A stretch of DNA of 64,000 nucleotides from Rhodospirillales bacterium (GTDB lineage Bacteria > Pseudomonadota > Alphaproteobacteria > Reyranellales > Reyranellaceae). Location of the stretch: NCBI GenBank assembly GCA_016185145.1, contig JACPOB010000160.1, positions 1 through 64,000 on the forward strand, read 5' to 3'. Positions 1-7,948 of the stretch are shown here, one piece after another. How positions within the stretch are numbered: position 1 is the first letter of the stretch; every line of letters begins with the position of its first letter. Position numbers and translations under genes: made by a program. The notes beneath the pieces were generated by a model. It was given only the letters and a program-made list of their open reading frames with translations. It was not told the origin of the DNA and searched no databases.

Positions 1-1
1 C

Positions 2-829
2 ATCGCCGCCGTCGAGGCCACCGCGTCGCGCAAGGTGCGCGTACCGATGGGCAATGGCGGCAAGATGATGTGGCACGTCGGGGGGGAGACTTCCGGCAAG
101 CCGATCCTGCTGCTGGTCCACGGCGGCTCGGGCTCGTGGATCCACTGGATCCGCAACGTGCAGCCGCTGTCGCAGCATTTCACGGTCTACGCCTACGACG
201 CGCCGGGGCTGGGCGACAGCGATCCGCCGAGCGACGTGCGCGACGTCTGGTCGGTGACGCATTGCGTCGAGACGGCGATGAAGGAGTTGCTGCCCGCCAA
301 CAAGGATTTCGCCATCACCGGATTCTCCTTCGGCGGCATGGTGGCGGGCCATATCGCGACGCTGTTTTCCGAGCGCATCCGCCGCATCGTCATGGTCGGC
401 GCCGGCGGCCTCAAGGCGACACGCAAGCCCGGTCCGAAACTGCGCAAGCTTCTGGCCGACATGCCGGCCGAAACCCTGGCCGCCGAGGCGCGGCGCAATC
501 TCGAGATCCTGATGCTGCACGATCCTGCCAACGTCGATGGCGTCGCCATCCACATGCAGATCATGAACACCACGCGCGCCAAGACGCGCAGCCGCAACAT
601 GGGGCAGGCCTACAAGCTCAGCGAAGTGCTGCCGCGGGTGAAGGTTCCATTGACGGGCATCTGGGGCGAGTTCGATTCGACCACCTATCCGCACATCCAG
701 GAACGAATCGACCTGTTCCGTGCCCTGCAGCCCGACTTCCAGATGCATGTGATCGAGGGAGCGGGACACTGGGTTGCCTACGAGGCGGCCGAGGCGTTCA
801 ATGAGAAGCTGATACACGTCCTGTCTTGA
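2..829 (+). CDS. alpha/beta hydrolase, 5' end outside the window
   Basis: Alpha/beta-hydrolase fold enzyme of unknown substrate, probably a cytosolic esterase or C-C bond hydrolase. The oxyanion segment LVHGGSGSW is followed by the nucleophile elbow GFSFGG, an acid in WGEFDS and the terminal histidine in GAGHW, so the Ser-Asp-His triad looks complete. The frame is open to the first base of the window. The GTG at 35 has no ribosome site and sits inside what reads as normal coding sequence, so the true start very likely lies upstream and the gene is listed as partial. It is followed by a 24-bp-arm hairpin and then an MBL-fold gene in the same direction. The family is clear; the substrate cannot be read from the sequence. 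Confidence 0.85.
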   Translation: MAAVEATASRKVRVPMGNGGKMMWHVGGETSGKPILLLVHGGSGSWIHWIRNVQPLSQHFTVYAYDAPGLGDSDPPSDVRDVWSVTHCVETAMKELLPANKDFAITGFSFGGMVAGHIATLFSERIRRIVMVGAGGLKATRKPGPKLRKLLADMPAETLAAEARRNLEILMLHDPANVDGVAIHMQIMNTTRAKTRSRNMGQAYKLSEVLPRVKVPLTGIWGEFDSTTYPHIQERIDLFRALQPDFQMHVIEGAGHWVAYEAAEAFNEKLIHVLS

Positions 830-830
830 T

Positions 831-892
831 TCGGACCGCGGGCGTCCCGCCCGCTCACGACTCATGAGGCGGGCGGGACGCCCGCGGTCCGA
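831..892. repeat. palindromic repeat, GGACC family, copy 1
   Basis: Perfect inverted repeat: arms 831-854 and 869-892 (24 bp each) around a 14-base loop. It starts two bases after the hydrolase stop codon. No T-run follows, so it is not a classical intrinsic terminator, though it could slow transcription or protect the mRNA end. The arm begins CGGACCGCG, the same core seen in palindromes near 32.7, 48.3 and 49.7 kb. Confidence 0.85.
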
Positions 893-912
893 ACATGAGA
901 AGTGGAGTCCGC

Positions 913-1629
913 ATGCAAACCGAAGTCTCCGAGATCGCCGACAAGATCTATCGCTTGTCGACCTTCGTCCCCCAGATCGGACCGACCGGCTTCACCTTCA
1001 ACCAGTTCCTGATCGATGCCGACCAGCCGCTGCTGTTCCACTACGGCCAGCGCTCGCTGTTCCCGCTGGTCTCCGGCGCCGTGAAGCGCGTGATCCCGCT
1101 CGACAAGCTGCGCTGGACGACCTGCAGCCACGTCGAGGCCGACGAGAGCGGCGCGCTCAACCAGTGGCTGGCCGCCGCGCCCAACGCCACGCCGGCGCAC
1201 GGCCAGGTCGGCTGCAACATCTGGCTGACCGACATGGCCGACCGGCCGCCGCGCGCCCTGAAGAACGACGAGGTGCTCGACCTCGGGGGCAAGAAGGTGC
1301 GCTGGCTCGACACGCCGCACGTGCCGCACAACTGGGACGCCGGCGTGATCTACGAGGAGACCACGGGCACGCTGTTCTGCAGCGATCTGTTCACCCAGAC
1401 GGGACCGGCGACGCCGACCACGGAGAGCGACATCGTGGGACCGGCGATCGCCGTCAGCGACCGCCTGCCCTACATGCCGCCCACGGCGATGCTCGATCCG
1501 ACGCTACGGCGTCTGGCAGCACTCGAGCCCACGACCATCGCACTGATGCATGGTCCGGCGTTCAAGGGCGACGGTGCGGCGGCGTTGACGGCGCTGGCGG
1601 ATCATTATGCAAAGCAGCCGGCCGGCTAA
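913..1629 (+). CDS. MBL-fold metallo-hydrolase, flavodiiron-like (ODP type)
   Basis: 238-residue single-domain protein of the metallo-beta-lactamase fold, closest by motif to the di-iron oxygen-binding domain of flavodiiron proteins. The metal-ligand pattern is visible: SHVEADE for the usual HxExDH, HVPHNW, CSDLF and the late LMHGP. The last residue of the first motif is Glu where His is usual, so the metal site may differ from the classic one. No flavodoxin domain is attached. The ATG at 913 was chosen because GGAG lies about 8 bases upstream; the ATG at 895 abuts the preceding hairpin. The substrate is unknown. Oxygen or NO reduction is only a family-level possibility. Confidence 0.8.
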   Translation: MQTEVSEIADKIYRLSTFVPQIGPTGFTFNQFLIDADQPLLFHYGQRSLFPLVSGAVKRVIPLDKLRWTTCSHVEADESGALNQWLAAAPNATPAHGQVGCNIWLTDMADRPPRALKNDEVLDLGGKKVRWLDTPHVPHNWDAGVIYEETTGTLFCSDLFTQTGPATPTTESDIVGPAIAVSDRLPYMPPTAMLDPTLRRLAALEPTTIALMHGPAFKGDGAAALTALADHYAKQPAG

Positions 1630-1647
1630 CCACCGTCACGACGGGAT

Positions 1648-2838
1648 TTACGGAGCTCCCTTCAGCCCCAACGACTCCAGATAGCTCCACCGTACCACGC
1701 CGTTCCTGAAACGGATGCCGTCGAGATACTCGGCGATCGCGCGGTCGATCAGTGCCGCGTCGGGCTTGGCCGTACGCTTGCCGTCGGCAAAGGCCACGAT
1801 CTCGTTCCAGCCGTCGGGACGCGGAATGGAGACGATGGTCGAGGGCGTGTCGAGGTTCTTGTAGGTCCAGAACGACCAGCCGATGCCGTGCGCCTCGTGC
1901 AGCTTGCGGAAGCCGGCGTTCCATTCGTCGGTGAGCTCGCCGGTCTCGCCGAGGAACAAAGGCACGTCGTAGCGCGCCGAGAAGTTCAGGTGCCGCTGGA
2001 TCGAATCGCGCTTCGTGCTCGCCCAGAACGAGTGATACGTGTAGGCGAGATTGTCGGTGAAGGGCGTGCCGAACATGTCGAAGCTCGAACTCCACTGCCC
2101 GCCGGCCAGGATCACGACGCGGCCGGGATCGACCTCGCGGATCGCCGCCGTCACCTCCTTGTAGAAGGGCTCCAGCCGCGGATTGAGCGTCGCCACGTCG
2201 TGATAAGGTGCGATCGGCTCGTTCAGGATGTCGTAGCCCAGGATCGCCGGATTGCCGGCATAGCGGCGGGCGATGGCGCGCCACAGCTTCACGGTGAGCT
2301 GCCGGTCGCGCGGCACGTAGAACATCAGGGGATAGCCCGGACCGTCGTCGTGGTTGATGCCGGTCTGGCCGCCGGGTGCGGCGTGCAGGTCGACGATGGC
2401 GAACAGCCCGGCCTCGCGCACCCAGCCCAGGACGCGATCGAGCAGGGACCAGCCCTCGCCCGCGATGTTGCCGTCGGCGTCCATGAACAGCCGGTAGTGG
2501 AGCGGGATGCGCACGGTGTTGAAGCCGACCGACTTGATGAAGGCAACGTCGTCTTGCGTGATGTAGCTGTCGCGGAACTGCCGCCAGAAGGCCTGTGCAC
2601 GCTCGCGGCCCAGCAGGCGGTCGAAGGCGCCGTAGATCTGGCGCGGCGACTTCGCCACCTCGAACTTGAACATGTAGCCCTCGGGCATCAGCCAGTTGCC
2701 GAGGCTGATGCCCTTGATCAGCAACGTGCCGCCGTCGGGCGCGATGAAGTTCCTGCCCTCGATGCGAACCAGCCTGGTGTCGGCCAGCGCCGGAACAGCC
2801 ATCGCCATGAGAACGAGCAAGGTCGATAGGAACCGCAT
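1648..2838 (-). CDS. secreted GH5-family glycoside hydrolase (cellulase-like)
   Basis: 396-residue exported glycosidase. It opens with a typical signal peptide (MRFLSTLLVLMAMAVPALA) and continues as a GH5 TIM barrel: GISLGNWL near the first strand, FNTVRIPLHY, IVDLHAAPGGQ, the acid/base motif YDILNEP, YTYHSFW, and the nucleophile region LFLGETGE. These are the landmarks of endoglucanase/exo-glucanase GH5 enzymes and both catalytic glutamates are present. The frame stays open far upstream, but that extension lies antisense to the next gene and is not coding. The gene is divergent from the pseudo-CHAT operon. Its role is probably breakdown of a beta-glucan outside the cytoplasm. Exact specificity (cellulose, beta-1,3-glucan, mannan) cannot be read. 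Confidence 0.88.
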   Translation of the reverse strand: MRFLSTLLVLMAMAVPALADTRLVRIEGRNFIAPDGGTLLIKGISLGNWLMPEGYMFKFEVAKSPRQIYGAFDRLLGRERAQAFWRQFRDSYITQDDVAFIKSVGFNTVRIPLHYRLFMDADGNIAGEGWSLLDRVLGWVREAGLFAIVDLHAAPGGQTGINHDDGPGYPLMFYVPRDRQLTVKLWRAIARRYAGNPAILGYDILNEPIAPYHDVATLNPRLEPFYKEVTAAIREVDPGRVVILAGGQWSSSFDMFGTPFTDNLAYTYHSFWASTKRDSIQRHLNFSARYDVPLFLGETGELTDEWNAGFRKLHEAHGIGWSFWTYKNLDTPSTIVSIPRPDGWNEIVAFADGKRTAKPDAALIDRAIAEYLDGIRFRNGVVRWSYLESLGLKGAP

Positions 2839-2907
2839 GTCGATCAACGTAGACCAGATCGCCAGGCTTTGAACGACCAATTCTCTCCAGACCGCAGCAA
2901 GTAACGA

Positions 2908-2937
2908 TTGCCCTAAGGAGATGATTGCGTGTAGATT
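2908..2937 (+). promoter_or_regulatory. possible sigma70-type promoter of the pseudo-CHAT operon
   Basis: TTGCCC (2908-2913) and TAGATT (2932-2937) are separated by 18 bases and lie 28 bases before the ATG at 2965. A GGGGGA ribosome site follows at about 2953. The match to consensus is only moderate. The 126-bp divergent gap makes a promoter here likely on position alone. Confidence 0.35.
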
Positions 2938-2964
2938 GATACCGTAGGTTGTGGGGGACAACGA

Positions 2965-5352
2965 ATGGCACGGCCCAAGGCGAAGGGTGACGGTACGTCG
3001 TCGGTCCAGCCGGATCTCGGCGGGGGAACCTACCTGATCTGCTACAGCCGCAGGAGCGGCTATAGCAGCGAAAAAGATGAAAGAGAGGGCTGGTGTCGTA
3101 TTCCGATCATCAGGTCGAGCGACCTGTTGAGGTATCACGCTTTCCGATGGTCTTACCTGATCCGCAACCGCAATCGCTGGGCCTACAAGGATTCGAAGCA
3201 GGCCAACCAGCTGGTTGACGACGCAGTCGCCCTCCTCCTCTGGTTGCTGGGACAGACCGATAGTCCGGACAGGGCCAAAGCCGGAAAGCCGGCAGATTCG
3301 GACATCCTCGAACGACTGGCGAAGGCCGAGATGATCGAGGTCTCGATTCCCTTCAGGGACGAGCCGACGGGCTGGGAGTATCGGATCCTGCCTTGGGAGT
3401 ATGTGCTCTCCGCCGCGACCGAGGCCGTCAGGCGGGCGCCGCTGTTCGTCGTCCGTCATCTTCGCCGCGATCTGCCGCACGGGCAGCCATCGACCAGCGG
3501 CTTCCTCTATGTCGAAGCGGCGCCTGGCAAGCTGAGACAGCAGTACGACTTTGCGTCCGAACGTGCCCTCGGCCATCAGCTCGCCGGCCTGTTGAAGTCT
3601 GATGCCGACTTCGAACAATCCCTGCTGGCCGATCCGACCCTCGACGAGATCGGCGAGGCCGTCCGAAAGCTTCCGCCGAGGACCATTCACATATCCGGCT
3701 TCGACAGTTGGCTCGCGGCGGCCGAACTCAAGGAAGGTGCCTATGCCAAGCTGCACCAGGACGGCTATCTGTTGCGGGATCCGAACAGCGGCTGGGGAAT
3801 AGCCGAAGCCGAGGAGTTCGCCGAACACCTCATCAATCCCAAGGTCCCGCCACGCCTGGTGGCGTTCACCATATTCAATTCGGGCACGCGCTTGGCGGCG
3901 ATGTGCGTCGCCAAGGGAGCGGCCGCCGCCATCGGCTATCAGGATACGTTCGACGCACGCCTGGGCGAGCGGTTCTTCGCCGCGTTCAACCGGGCCTGCA
4001 CCGCCACGGACTGGGATGTCGCCGGCTCGGCGCGGTACGCCTGGGACCTGCTGAAGAACAGCGACGAGCCCCTGACGGGATCGGGCATGATCGTGTGGCA
4101 GGCGCAGTCCATACAAGAGCGCCGGCCGGCGCCGATCCAGGCCATCAAGCAGGCGGTCGAGAAGGCGTTCCACGATTCGAGCGCGGAAGCGACGGTCGGC
4201 GACAGCCTGGAATGGGAAATCAAGCCGAAAGCCGCGATCAACTACTCGACGCTGCATAATCAGGGCGCATTGTTCGATTGCTTCATCCTGAGGCGCAAAC
4301 CCCAGGTAACAGCCGAAATCCGCGGCATTCTCGTGTCTGTCAGGCTGCAGATCGGGCCGCATGCCTATCCGTTCAAGATGAACACCTCGCTTTCGGTGCA
4401 CCAGACCGCCATCGACGTCGCGAAGGACATCGTGATCTCGCTAACGGCGGACCTCGTGCGCGAGCTGCGGGACCACGTGCAGACGACCTTGTTCATAGAA
4501 GTCTCGCACCACGACCATGTCTTCTACTGCCGCACCCATCGCATCATGCTGCTGCCGATCGACCAGTGGGTAGACGACGACGATAACCGTCGGTGGCTGC
4601 CGTCGTTCGTGTTGCCGCGCGATCCGGCCGTGCGACGGATCATCGACATGGCTCAGAAATATCTCGTTGCCTTGACCGATGATCCGGGCGCGGGCTTCGA
4701 CGGTTACCAGAGCGTCGATGTCGACAAGCTCGACAGCGATCCCGACGAGGCCTGCCAATCCGTCGACTTCCAGGTCCGCGCCATCTGGTCGGCCCTTCTG
4801 CTCGATTCGCCGCTGGCCTACATCAATCCGCCGCCGACCTTCACCGACAGCTCGCAGCGCGTCCGCACGCCTTCGGACACGATTTCCGGGCGCCGCGGCA
4901 CCTGCATCGACCTCGCTTTGCTGTTCGCGGCCTGCCTGGAGTACGTCGAGATCCATCCCGTCATCGTCCTGCTCGCAGGTCACGCGTTTCCGGCCTACTG
5001 GCGCCACAGCGACTATCTCGACCGCTTCATGGCCGGACAGGACATCGACCTGCCGGCCAAGGATGACGACCTCGACCCCGACTACGTGTCGGCCTTGCTT
5101 GGCCAAAGCGGTCGATGGAGCCTTGGCAAGGGCTACTACAAGCGGATCATGCAGGTCGTCGACGAGGGCAAGCTCGTGCCCGTCGAATCCGTGATGCTGA
5201 CGACGCGAGACAGTTTTGCCGACTCGGTCGATCAGGGCCGCGAGAATTTTCTGGGCCAGGATGATTTCGACAGCCTGCTCGACATCAATCGTGCACGCAC
5301 CGACCCGGCGCAACCCGTCACGCCGCTGCCCATTCGGAGCGAAGAAGCATGA
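2965..5352 (+). CDS. pseudo-CHAT / transglutaminase-like two-domain protein
   Basis: 795-residue soluble protein with no signal peptide or membrane segment. Residues about 130-370 follow the CHAT (caspase-like) pattern: a strand ending IHISGF (H242-F246), then LVAFTIFNSGTRLA, GAAAAIGY and FFAAFNRA. The catalytic GHG histidine and NAC cysteine positions both read Phe (F246, F304), so this half looks catalytically dead. Residues about 600-795 resemble the transglutaminase-like domain found in DUF4011-type helicase proteins: GTCIDLALLFAACLE (C647), LLAGHAF (H673), VPVESVMLT (E741), a plausible Cys-His-Glu triad. The middle (about 390-560) is unrecognised. The stop overlaps the hydrolase gene by four bases. 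Codons such as ATA, CAT and AAA are commoner than in flanking genes, which hints at acquisition. A conflict or defence role is inference only. Confidence 0.72.
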   Translation: MARPKAKGDGTSSVQPDLGGGTYLICYSRRSGYSSEKDEREGWCRIPIIRSSDLLRYHAFRWSYLIRNRNRWAYKDSKQANQLVDDAVALLLWLLGQTDSPDRAKAGKPADSDILERLAKAEMIEVSIPFRDEPTGWEYRILPWEYVLSAATEAVRRAPLFVVRHLRRDLPHGQPSTSGFLYVEAAPGKLRQQYDFASERALGHQLAGLLKSDADFEQSLLADPTLDEIGEAVRKLPPRTIHISGFDSWLAAAELKEGAYAKLHQDGYLLRDPNSGWGIAEAEEFAEHLINPKVPPRLVAFTIFNSGTRLAAMCVAKGAAAAIGYQDTFDARLGERFFAAFNRACTATDWDVAGSARYAWDLLKNSDEPLTGSGMIVWQAQSIQERRPAPIQAIKQAVEKAFHDSSAEATVGDSLEWEIKPKAAINYSTLHNQGALFDCFILRRKPQVTAEIRGILVSVRLQIGPHAYPFKMNTSLSVHQTAIDVAKDIVISLTADLVRELRDHVQTTLFIEVSHHDHVFYCRTHRIMLLPIDQWVDDDDNRRWLPSFVLPRDPAVRRIIDMAQKYLVALTDDPGAGFDGYQSVDVDKLDSDPDEACQSVDFQVRAIWSALLLDSPLAYINPPPTFTDSSQRVRTPSDTISGRRGTCIDLALLFAACLEYVEIHPVIVLLAGHAFPAYWRHSDYLDRFMAGQDIDLPAKDDDLDPDYVSALLGQSGRWSLGKGYYKRIMQVVDEGKLVPVESVMLTTRDSFADSVDQGRENFLGQDDFDSLLDINRARTDPAQPVTPLPIRSEEA

Positions 5353-6689
5353 GCGGATCCTCTCTACCAGATCTCCCTTCGGTACTGAACTCGATCCAGG
5401 CCGACTTGGCCAAACTCGGCATGTCGGCCACCATGCAGCCCGCCGCACAGCCAGCGTCAGGCGGCACACGGAAGGCCGTGGTTCGGCGCCGTGGTCGAGC
5501 GATGAGATTGGGCGAGCAAAAAACCGTCGTCCGGCTCATTCGACAGAGCGACGGCCTGCTGATTTGGCATCCGGGTCCGATCGGCCGGCCGATTGCCACC
5601 GGACGGCGGCGTGTGCTGCGCGCGGCGGCGCCCACGCCGCCTGGCCAGGTCGTCGAGATGTATCGCTACGATCTTCTGACGCACAATCAGATCAACGACC
5701 TGGTGATCAAGACAGACAAGCTCCTGACGGGCGAGCAGTTGGGCCTGCTAAGGCTCGCGCCGACAGGCGACTCTTTCATGCCCGTCGACACAGTGGAGCA
5801 GACCGGACCTCGACTGCTTGTCGTCCACGGCACTTTCAGCAATACGGAAAAGATGCTGAAGGGATGCGATCCTGCATTCCTTCAATGGGCTCGGCAAAAG
5901 TACGGTGGACGCGTCTATGCGTTCAATCATCCGACGCTGGCCGTCAGTCCAATGATGAACGCATTCGACCTCTGGCGCGTATTTCGCGACGTCGAAGGCG
6001 ATCTCGACATCGTCGCCCACAGCCGCGGCGGACTCGTCGTGCGCTGGTTCCTCGAGGCCTTGGGCCCACCCAAACTCGCCCGGGTCCGCGCAGTGCTCGT
6101 CGGCTCTCCCTTGGGAGGCACCAGCCTCGCTGCGCCACGCCAGTTGCGGGACGCCCTGAGCGCAATCAGCAGCTTCGCGTCTGCCATCAGCCAGGGCGCC
6201 GGTGCCTTGGCGTCCGTCGGTGGGCCATGGCTGGCGGTGCCGGCGATGATGGTGCAGATCGGATCGTCCGTCATCGGCAAGACCGTGCAAGTCGCAGCCG
6301 ATCTGCCCATTCTGGATGCCGTGATCTCGATGGTGCCGGGCCTCTCGGCGCAGGCGCGCATCAACGGCAATCCCGAGATCAGCCGCCTGCACGGCATGCC
6401 CGATCGAACGACACTGCACTATTATGGCATCACCTCGAATTTCGAGCCAACCGATCCAGGCTGGAAGTTCTGGCAGCGGCTGCGGCGGACGAACCTCGCC
6501 GACACGGCCGCCGATTGGATCTTTCCCACAGAGAACGACATGGTGGTCGATACCGGCTCGATGTCCGAACTCGGCATCGGGCGCTTGTTGCGCGACTTCC
6601 ACAGCTACGGCACTAACCCCGACGTTCATCATCTCAACTACTTCGTCAATCCGACGACAACACAGAGCATCAGGAGCTGGCTGCCCTGA
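5349..6689 (+). CDS. alpha/beta hydrolase (lipase-like) coupled to the pseudo-CHAT gene
   Basis: 446-residue cytosolic hydrolase. An N-terminal region of about 150 residues of unknown fold precedes a lipase/esterase core: LLVVHGTFSN (oxyanion), YAFNHPTL, the elbow IVAHSRGGLV with nucleophile S225, VGSPLGGTSLA, and late acid and His candidates in TENDMVVDT and DVHHLNYF. Such cores occur next to CHAT proteins in many bacteria, in families that act on lipids or on unknown partners. The start ATG at 5349 overlaps the upstream stop (ATGA), so the two proteins are probably made in similar amounts and work together. Hydrophobic stretches around residues 275-330 could contact membrane or form a lid. 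The substrate is unknown. Confidence 0.75.
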   Translation: MSGSSLPDLPSVLNSIQADLAKLGMSATMQPAAQPASGGTRKAVVRRRGRAMRLGEQKTVVRLIRQSDGLLIWHPGPIGRPIATGRRRVLRAAAPTPPGQVVEMYRYDLLTHNQINDLVIKTDKLLTGEQLGLLRLAPTGDSFMPVDTVEQTGPRLLVVHGTFSNTEKMLKGCDPAFLQWARQKYGGRVYAFNHPTLAVSPMMNAFDLWRVFRDVEGDLDIVAHSRGGLVVRWFLEALGPPKLARVRAVLVGSPLGGTSLAAPRQLRDALSAISSFASAISQGAGALASVGGPWLAVPAMMVQIGSSVIGKTVQVAADLPILDAVISMVPGLSAQARINGNPEISRLHGMPDRTTLHYYGITSNFEPTDPGWKFWQRLRRTNLADTAADWIFPTENDMVVDTGSMSELGIGRLLRDFHSYGTNPDVHHLNYFVNPTTTQSIRSWLP

Positions 6690-6757
6690 TCTGCAGAGGG
6701 CGAACAAGAACTTCTGCGATTCCGTCCTGAGCGGAAAGACTCTAGGGTCCTTCCGCC

Positions 6758-7948
6758 ATGCTCCTCGCCTCTCTCCTCGTGCCGATCGCCGTGCTCGCGA
6801 TCGTGTTCCTGGTCCAGCGCCTGCATCTTCCAGCGTTCCTCGCCATCATGGCGACGGTCGTGGTCTACGGCATCGCGGCCGACATGACGTTCATGTCGGT
6901 CGGCAAGGCGTTTGGCCTCGGCTTCACGGCGGCGATCGAGCAAACGGGCCTGTTGGTGGTCGCGGGCGCGCTGGTCGCCGCCCTGGTGCTGCGTCAGCCG
7001 CTCGGCACCGGCACGGCGGCGGCCGCGGGCGCGCTGGCGGGACTCGGCGCCTCGGCCACGGGCGGCCTGGCGCTGCTGCAGCCGGCCGGTCAGGACGCGC
7101 CGCGTCGCGCGCTCGGCCTCGCCCTCACCCTGCTCGCCTTCGCGGCGCTCGCGACGCCCTCGCCGCTCGCCGTCGCCGCGGCGTCGGTGATGAAGATCCC
7201 GCCGCGCACCATGGCCATGGTCGGCCTGCCGCTCGCCGCAATCGCCGCCATGATCGGCTGGTGGCACGTCTCGCGCCAGGTGCCGGCGAGCACGATGCCC
7301 GGCCGCATCGGCTGGGCGTGGCTCGCCGTCGCGATCCCGATCGGCCTGCTGCTCGTGCAGGCGGTGGCGCAGATGCCGAGCGAGCCGCTCGGCAAGGGCG
7401 GCGCGCGCGAGTTCTATATCGGCATCTCCAAGCCGCTGATGCTGGCGGCCATCGCCATCACGCTCGGCGTGCTGTTCGCCGGCAAGTGGCAGCCGTCGGC
7501 GCTGGCCGGGCGCGGCTGGGCACCGCTGCTGCTGGCCGTGGGCGCGGCCGGCGGCCTGAGCCGCGTGTTCGACGAGACCGGCATGGCCGAGCTTCTGGCA
7601 GAAGCTGCGATCCATCCGCGCTACGGCATCCTCACGCCGTTCCTCGCCGCAGCCATCGTCAAGACCATGCAGGGCAACTCGCTCACCGCCATCCTCACCG
7701 CCTCGGGCATGGTCGAGCCGATGCTGCCCGCCCTCGGCCTCGACAGCACCATGGGCCGCACACTGGCCGCCGCCGCGGTGGGCGCGGGCTCGATGGCGAT
7801 CTGCCACGTCAACGATCCGTTCTTCTGGATCGCCGCCGCCATGGCGCGGCTGTCACCGGGACGTGCGCTGTATGTGATCTCGCTGGGCAGCGTGGTGATG
7901 GCGGTCGGCGCGCTGGTGGTGCTGGCGGCGCTGCGGCAGTTCTTGTAG
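6758..7948 (+). CDS. GntP-type gluconate/organic acid permease
   Basis: 396-residue integral membrane protein with about 11-12 hydrophobic helices, starting MLLASLLVPIAVLAIVFLV. The layout and the late segments LTPFLAAAIVKTMQGNS, GAGSMAICHVNDPFFWI and ISLGSVVMAVGAL match the GntP/CitM-like carboxylate permeases, which import gluconate-type sugar acids with protons. It is somewhat shorter than the usual 430-460 residues. It stands alone, with no kinase or regulator beside it, so the substrate is open. Its last 96 bases overlap the 3' end of the convergent DNA ligase gene. Confidence 0.78.
   Translation: MLLASLLVPIAVLAIVFLVQRLHLPAFLAIMATVVVYGIAADMTFMSVGKAFGLGFTAAIEQTGLLVVAGALVAALVLRQPLGTGTAAAAGALAGLGASATGGLALLQPAGQDAPRRALGLALTLLAFAALATPSPLAVAAASVMKIPPRTMAMVGLPLAAIAAMIGWWHVSRQVPASTMPGRIGWAWLAVAIPIGLLLVQAVAQMPSEPLGKGGAREFYIGISKPLMLAAIAITLGVLFAGKWQPSALAGRGWAPLLLAVGAAGGLSRVFDETGMAELLAEAAIHPRYGILTPFLAAAIVKTMQGNSLTAILTASGMVEPMLPALGLDSTMGRTLAAAAVGAGSMAICHVNDPFFWIAAAMARLSPGRALYVISLGSVVMAVGALVVLAALRQFL

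Noticed and set aside
831-892. Hairpin considered as an intrinsic terminator
   Set aside because: No T-run follows either arm. It belongs to a dispersed palindrome family, so it is listed as a repeat.
1648-4401. A 917-codon minus-strand open frame that extends the GH5 enzyme far upstream
   Set aside because: The extra N-terminal part is antisense to the pseudo-CHAT gene, has no domain pattern, and a proper signal peptide begins at 2838. High GC keeps antisense frames open.
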